Assembly (NCBI GenBank): GCA_949825065.1
Contig: OX463863.1
Span: 22,747,933-22,811,932 of the forward strand
DNA: 64,000 nt
Source of the DNA: Odontocerum albicorne
Taxonomy: Eukaryota > Arthropoda > Insecta > Trichoptera > Odontoceridae
Direction of reading: 5' to 3'
The stretch's first letter is position 1; every line of letters begins with the position of its first letter. Both the position numbers and the translations under genes were made by a program. Shown here in pieces: positions 60,658 to 64,000 of this stretch. The notes under the pieces were generated by a model, which saw nothing but the letters and a program-made list of their open reading frames with translations, searched no databases and had not been told where the DNA came from.

Positions 60658-61000
60658 TTATAATACACATCTCCGTTTCAACATGCTAAAATAAGCTTGA
60701 ATGGTGCAGGTAATATATTTGAGTTTTATAGTTAAATCACTCGACCTGAACCCGAAGTTAGCGCATGCATCTTCTGGTTGGTTGGTAGAAAAAGGTAATG
60801 AAAATAGAGGAAAGGAAAAATGAAAGAACAGTTTCTGTAAAAGCACAATGTATATATTATATAAATAAATTTTTTTGGTTGCAATCTCATTTTTACAATC
60901 GTTATAGTTTAGATGACCCTCATGAATACATTTGTCACGTTACGTTACTTCTAAATATGCCGTGCAGTAACAAAATAACTGCAGTTTTAATAAGAAGGTA
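60658..61000. other. Intergenic, nothing recognised
   Basis: Small frames only. Confidence 0.3.
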
Positions 61001-61130
61001 CAGTACCCGGCGGTAAGTAATACACATAGTTTGTAGAGCGTCGTCACTGTCGCACGATGCGCTAACAGTCCGGTATCGTAGATGACACTCTACAAACTAT
61101 ATGTATTACTTACCGCCGGGCATATTACTG
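61001..61130. mobile_element. MITE-A copy 3 (short)
   Basis: CAGTACCCGGCGGTAAGTAA + TACACATAGTTTGTAGAGCG at the left and its complement to ACTG at 61130. 130 bp; it lacks the AAGAAAGAGACTGTCG arms of copies 1 and 2. TA on the left, TG on the right. Confidence 0.8.
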
Positions 61131-61357
61131 TGTTAATCCACTAATTACATTAATCTCCGCAACACGTGTTTCCACCTCCCGTCTTGAGACTGCTTCGAGG
61201 AGCAATGGTCAGGAGGTCCAACAAGTGTCATGTTCCATAAGAAATGTGCGCGGTCTGGTCTGGTCTATTCACGCAAATGAAGAATTCTATTTAAGTTTGA
61301 AATTGTTGGTATTCTTTGGTTTTTAATTTATTATTATTTTTAGACTTATACTAGAAA

Positions 61358-61655
61358 TCATGACAATTGTATCCAGCGGTTAATTTGTTTATCATGACAA
61401 TTGTATCCAGCGGTTAATTTGTTTATCATGACAATTGTATCGAACGGTTAACTTGTTAATCATGACAATTGTATCCAGAGGTTAACTCGTTTATCATGAC
61501 AATTGTATCATGAGGTTAACTCGTTTATTGTGACAATTGTATCCAGAGAATAATGATTATCGTGACAATTGTATCCAGAGATTAACTAGTTTGTCAAGAC
61601 AATTGTATCCATCGGTTAACTAGTTTATCATGACAATTATATCCAGCGGTTAACT
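61358..61655. repeat. 34-bp minisatellite, ~9 copies
   Basis: Unit ATCATGACAATTGTATCCAG + CGGTTAATTTGTTT with increasing divergence to the right. Confidence 0.9.
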
Positions 61656-61974
61656 TATAATAGATATCTCTTACTTTATTTAATATGCTTAACTCTAAAT
61701 CATTCATATAATAATAATAATATTGTGTGTATTCTACGGAAATCCTTTGGACGCAACAGTATTTTAGGATGTAATTTGACCACAGGAGACGAACTAACGT
61801 CGTCTCGAATGGCTTCATTGTTATTATAATGTTAATGATATATACAAACCCGTACACTACAAATAATTGTAACATTTAAGATTATATCACACGTGACCGA
61901 AGGCTATAATAATCAGAGCTAAGGTTATCGCTAATCACACGGATCAATTGTCCCACTTGGTAAGATGCTGGTTT
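61656..61974. other. Intergenic, nothing recognised
   Basis: No gene or repeat seen. Confidence 0.3.
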
Positions 61975-62465
61975 TTCCCCCTTTTAGCATTATAAGGACA
62001 GTCTGCGAGAGTCGCTTACTTTGTGCGAGCCGCCTGAGGACTGGGAGCAGGTGGCTCGAGACCATGAGGGGTGGAGAGCCGTATGGTGGCGTCTCAGCGG
62101 CTAGACGTATGAGAAACAGTCTGCGTGCTGCGAATATGCGTCAGCATGGCCAGCCGGCTTAGCAGGGTCCACATGTCTGCGGCATTTGCGGAAGGAAATG
62201 CGCATCCAGAATTGGGCTGTTCTCTCACAGAAGATCACACGATCGACGTGGGAGACGGTTCAGGACTGACGTTGGAGTGGCGAGGGGATTCTCGACTGCG
62301 AGGTTCGGCAACGACAATGGTCTTTTGTATCTCATACATCATCGTTGCCGGGTATCACGTCAAGCTGTTCTCTCGCAGAAGATCACGGGATCATGATGCA
62401 GCAGATTGATGTTGGAACGGTGACAAGAACCTCGGTCACGAGGCTCAGCAACGAGGACGATGGCA
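61975..62465 (+). pseudogene. Retroelement 3' end encoding a CxxC 'ASRIGLF' zinc finger
   Basis: Codes 'LRTGSRWLETMRGGEPYGGV' + 'SAARRMRNSLRAANMRQHGQ', a stop in 'PA*QGP', then 'HVCGICGRKCASRIGLFSHR' + 'RSHDRRGRRFRTDVG'. The CGICGRKC...SH..SH finger is intact. It is the best-preserved of three relatives (21690-22085; array at 1-890) and shows the sequence from which the 32-bp array at 922 derives (62400-62420). Confidence 0.7.
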
Positions 62466-62529
62466 CTTTTATTTGTACATAAAGTACAACTGGCAACTTT
62501 ATTACCATGCAACAATCTTTTCAACTGGT

Positions 62530-62660
62530 AAAATATAAGAGAGGTCGTAAGTGAAAATCAGACTAGAAGTCTTTTTAATAAATTTTGGGAACCGACAGGA
62601 ATTTAACCCACAAACTCCCGGGTCGGAAGACAGGCATCTTACCGATTAGACTAAAGAGAC
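62530..62660 (-). mobile_element. SINE2 copy with A and B boxes
   Basis: Reading -: TTTAGTCTAATCGGTAAGAT + GCC (A-box region), GTGGGTTAAATTCCTG (B-box region), then CTTCTAGTCTGATTTTCACT. It gives the best view of the tRNA-like head of this family. Confidence 0.75.
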
Positions 62661-63109
62661 TGTGAATCTACGATAAATGAAAAAAAATTCTTACGTGTTA
62701 CAAATTAAGCGAGTATACGGGTCTATAATTGATGAATTTGTAGAAATGTTCATGTACATAAAAAAAATTATATATATATATGTACAAGTTTATCTTTTTT
62801 TCTTTGGCAAGAATAAGCAATAAAGTATTAAATATAAATAATATAAACATAAGTTGCGTGTTCTGTCGGGTTAAGCGAAAAGTAATTTTGTATATTTAGG
62901 TCAAAAATTCAAATGGTAATGTTTCACCAAATGCTCACGGACGGTAGTTTACAATATTTTCAGTATCTTTGCAATCTCTCGCGTCATAGAACGCCGGTTA
63001 TTCTCGATAGAAAACCTCGATTCGATATCGTCATCAGATTAAATTGGTCTTTCGTGATAGGCACAATCTTAGAGTCGTATCGCCATTACGGTTTTTTTTT
63101 TAAATCACA
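62661..63109. other. Intergenic, no gene recognised
   Basis: AT-rich. A 71-codon + frame at 62913-63128 lacks any domain. Confidence 0.3.
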
Positions 63110-63335
63110 TTTGACACACAGATTTTAACTGCAAATGTACGTGGAAAGCAGAGTAGTGGAAGACTAACTAAGATTGGATCGAGTGAAAGATATTTTGAAA
63201 GGAGGAAACATAGAAAGTCAGAGAAATTGTAGGAATAATTATGGACATACAAAGAAGAGGCGAATTATATGTGTCGAGAAACTCTGACGTTCTGTCCTCT
63301 ATGCCTACCCCGATAAATGGCGTGATGGTGTGTGT
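63110..63335 (+). pseudogene. LINE 3' terminal fragment
   Basis: 'GRLTKIGSSERYFERRKHRK', and in the next frame 'REIVGIIMDIQRRGELYVSR', 'DVLSSMPTPINGV'. The 3' edge CTACCCCGATAAATGGCGTG + ATGGT followed by GT repeats is the common end of this LINE family. Confidence 0.55.
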
Positions 63336-63420
63336 GTGTGTATGTATGTACATTAAACACACACGATTGCTTACTGCATCATCACCATGCACTGTACATA
63401 TCTTTTTTTCAAATAAAATT

Positions 63421-63595
63421 TAAACACTGTTTATTGCATATTTAAACCCAACTAGTTTCAAGTCACGTACGTTTCTATTTTGGGGGTATTCCGAACTAAA
63501 AGTTAGTTCGGAATACCCCTGAAGATGAGTTGCACGTGACTTGAAACTAGTTAAGTAAACTATATTTTACAAGTGGATTAAACAGTGTGTCAATT
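63421..63595. mobile_element. Penelope-type family C (PLE-C) terminal palindrome
   Basis: Outer ends AAACACTGTTTATTG and GTGGATTAAACAGTG, then GAAACTAGTT on both arms, around a perfect 38-bp palindrome (GGGGTATTCCGAACTAAAAG and complement, 63482-63519). It resembles PLE-A ends in layout but differs in sequence. No coding part. Confidence 0.6.
63505..63562 (+). ncRNA. Hammerhead-like motif (PLE-C)
   Basis: CTGAAGA at 63519-63525, a weak hairpin AGTTGC/ACGTGACT, GAAAC at 63543-63547, palindrome ACTAGT followed by T. The other arm has GGG after the palindrome, pairing with CCC before the core, as in PLE-A. Confidence 0.45.
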
Positions 63596-64000
63596 TTTAA
63601 ATATATTTGAATTAACAAGAATTTTTACAGTGTTAACGCTAAAACTAAAAGAAATATTCTTTTTTTTTGTTTCGTGTCAAATTTTTTTCTCTGTGGCGGT
63701 AAAAAAGCAACCTTCGAACAGTGAAAAAAAAAACCATCTTATTTTGATCCCATCTTCAAATTGACGCTAAAAAAAAAAACAAAAAACGTTCAAGCAATTT
63801 AGGCAATAAATGACCGAAGATTAATTTTCATCATAATATACATTCAGCATGTTTGGAATGAAGTTGGCAATGAAAATTTTGTCCTGACGATATCTATCCG
63901 TGAAATACCAAACTACTTTCTGGACGTCGCAATATGTTTAATTCACAAAGTTAATAGCGAAGAAAAATATTATACTGTGTTGAAAGATTATATTAATTTG
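63596..64000. other. Intergenic to the window end, nothing recognised
   Basis: Homopolymer A/T runs; no gene or repeat seen. Confidence 0.3.

Overview
The window looks like AT-rich, repeat-loaded nuclear DNA of an arthropod, most likely an insect. The evidence is several mariner-type (DD34D) transposons, Penelope-like retroelements, tRNA-derived SINEs, many non-LTR retrotransposon 3' ends, and C2H2 zinc-finger genes split by GT-AG introns. Nothing bacterial is present: no operons, ribosome-binding sites or CRISPR array. The species cannot be fixed from the sequence alone.

Only two host genes are convincing. The first is on the + strand. Its last coding exon (16941-18265) follows a clean splice acceptor and encodes ten C2H2 fingers; the upstream exon(s) were not found. 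The second is on the - strand, with exons 51823-51016 and 48296-47830. The exons join in phase across a 2.7-kb intron to give a 424-residue protein with an acidic N-terminus and ten fingers. Everything else is transposon debris or satellite DNA.

Layout: 1-1.2 kb, a 150-bp and a 32-bp array grown from a retroelement 3' end. 2.3-8.6 kb, a 6.3-kb satellite of 23/25-bp units with a ~721-bp higher-order period. 8.7-16.8 kb, two inverted copies of an AT-rich element enclosing LINE, SINE, Penelope and minisatellite pieces. 17-18.3 kb, zinc-finger gene 1. 18.5-31 kb, minisatellites, mariner remnants, a Penelope copy with a GIY-YIG endonuclease, and a 54-bp array. 31-37.5 kb, nested DNA transposons, including two nearly identical dead mariners in opposite orientation. 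37.8-47.4 kb, LINE fragments, a Penelope palindrome, a 130-bp satellite, a mariner derivative and a small Harbinger-type element. 47.8-51.8 kb, zinc-finger gene 2, with a SINE, a DNA-transposon-like element and a 650-bp palindrome in its intron. 52-64 kb, more repeats, 70-, 69- and 34-bp arrays, two decayed Tc1/mariner elements and a third Penelope-type palindrome.

The most interesting theme is a set of terminal modules (three clear families and one doubtful) that each carry a hammerhead-ribozyme-like core: CTGANGA, a stem II hairpin, then GAAAC running into a six-base palindrome. Several sit in head-to-head palindromes. Also notable are two dead mariner copies sharing the same five premature stops, two mariner derivatives sharing one internal deletion, a MITE with its empty site in the same window, and tandem arrays that visibly grew out of transposon sequence. 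All family assignments were made by eye.
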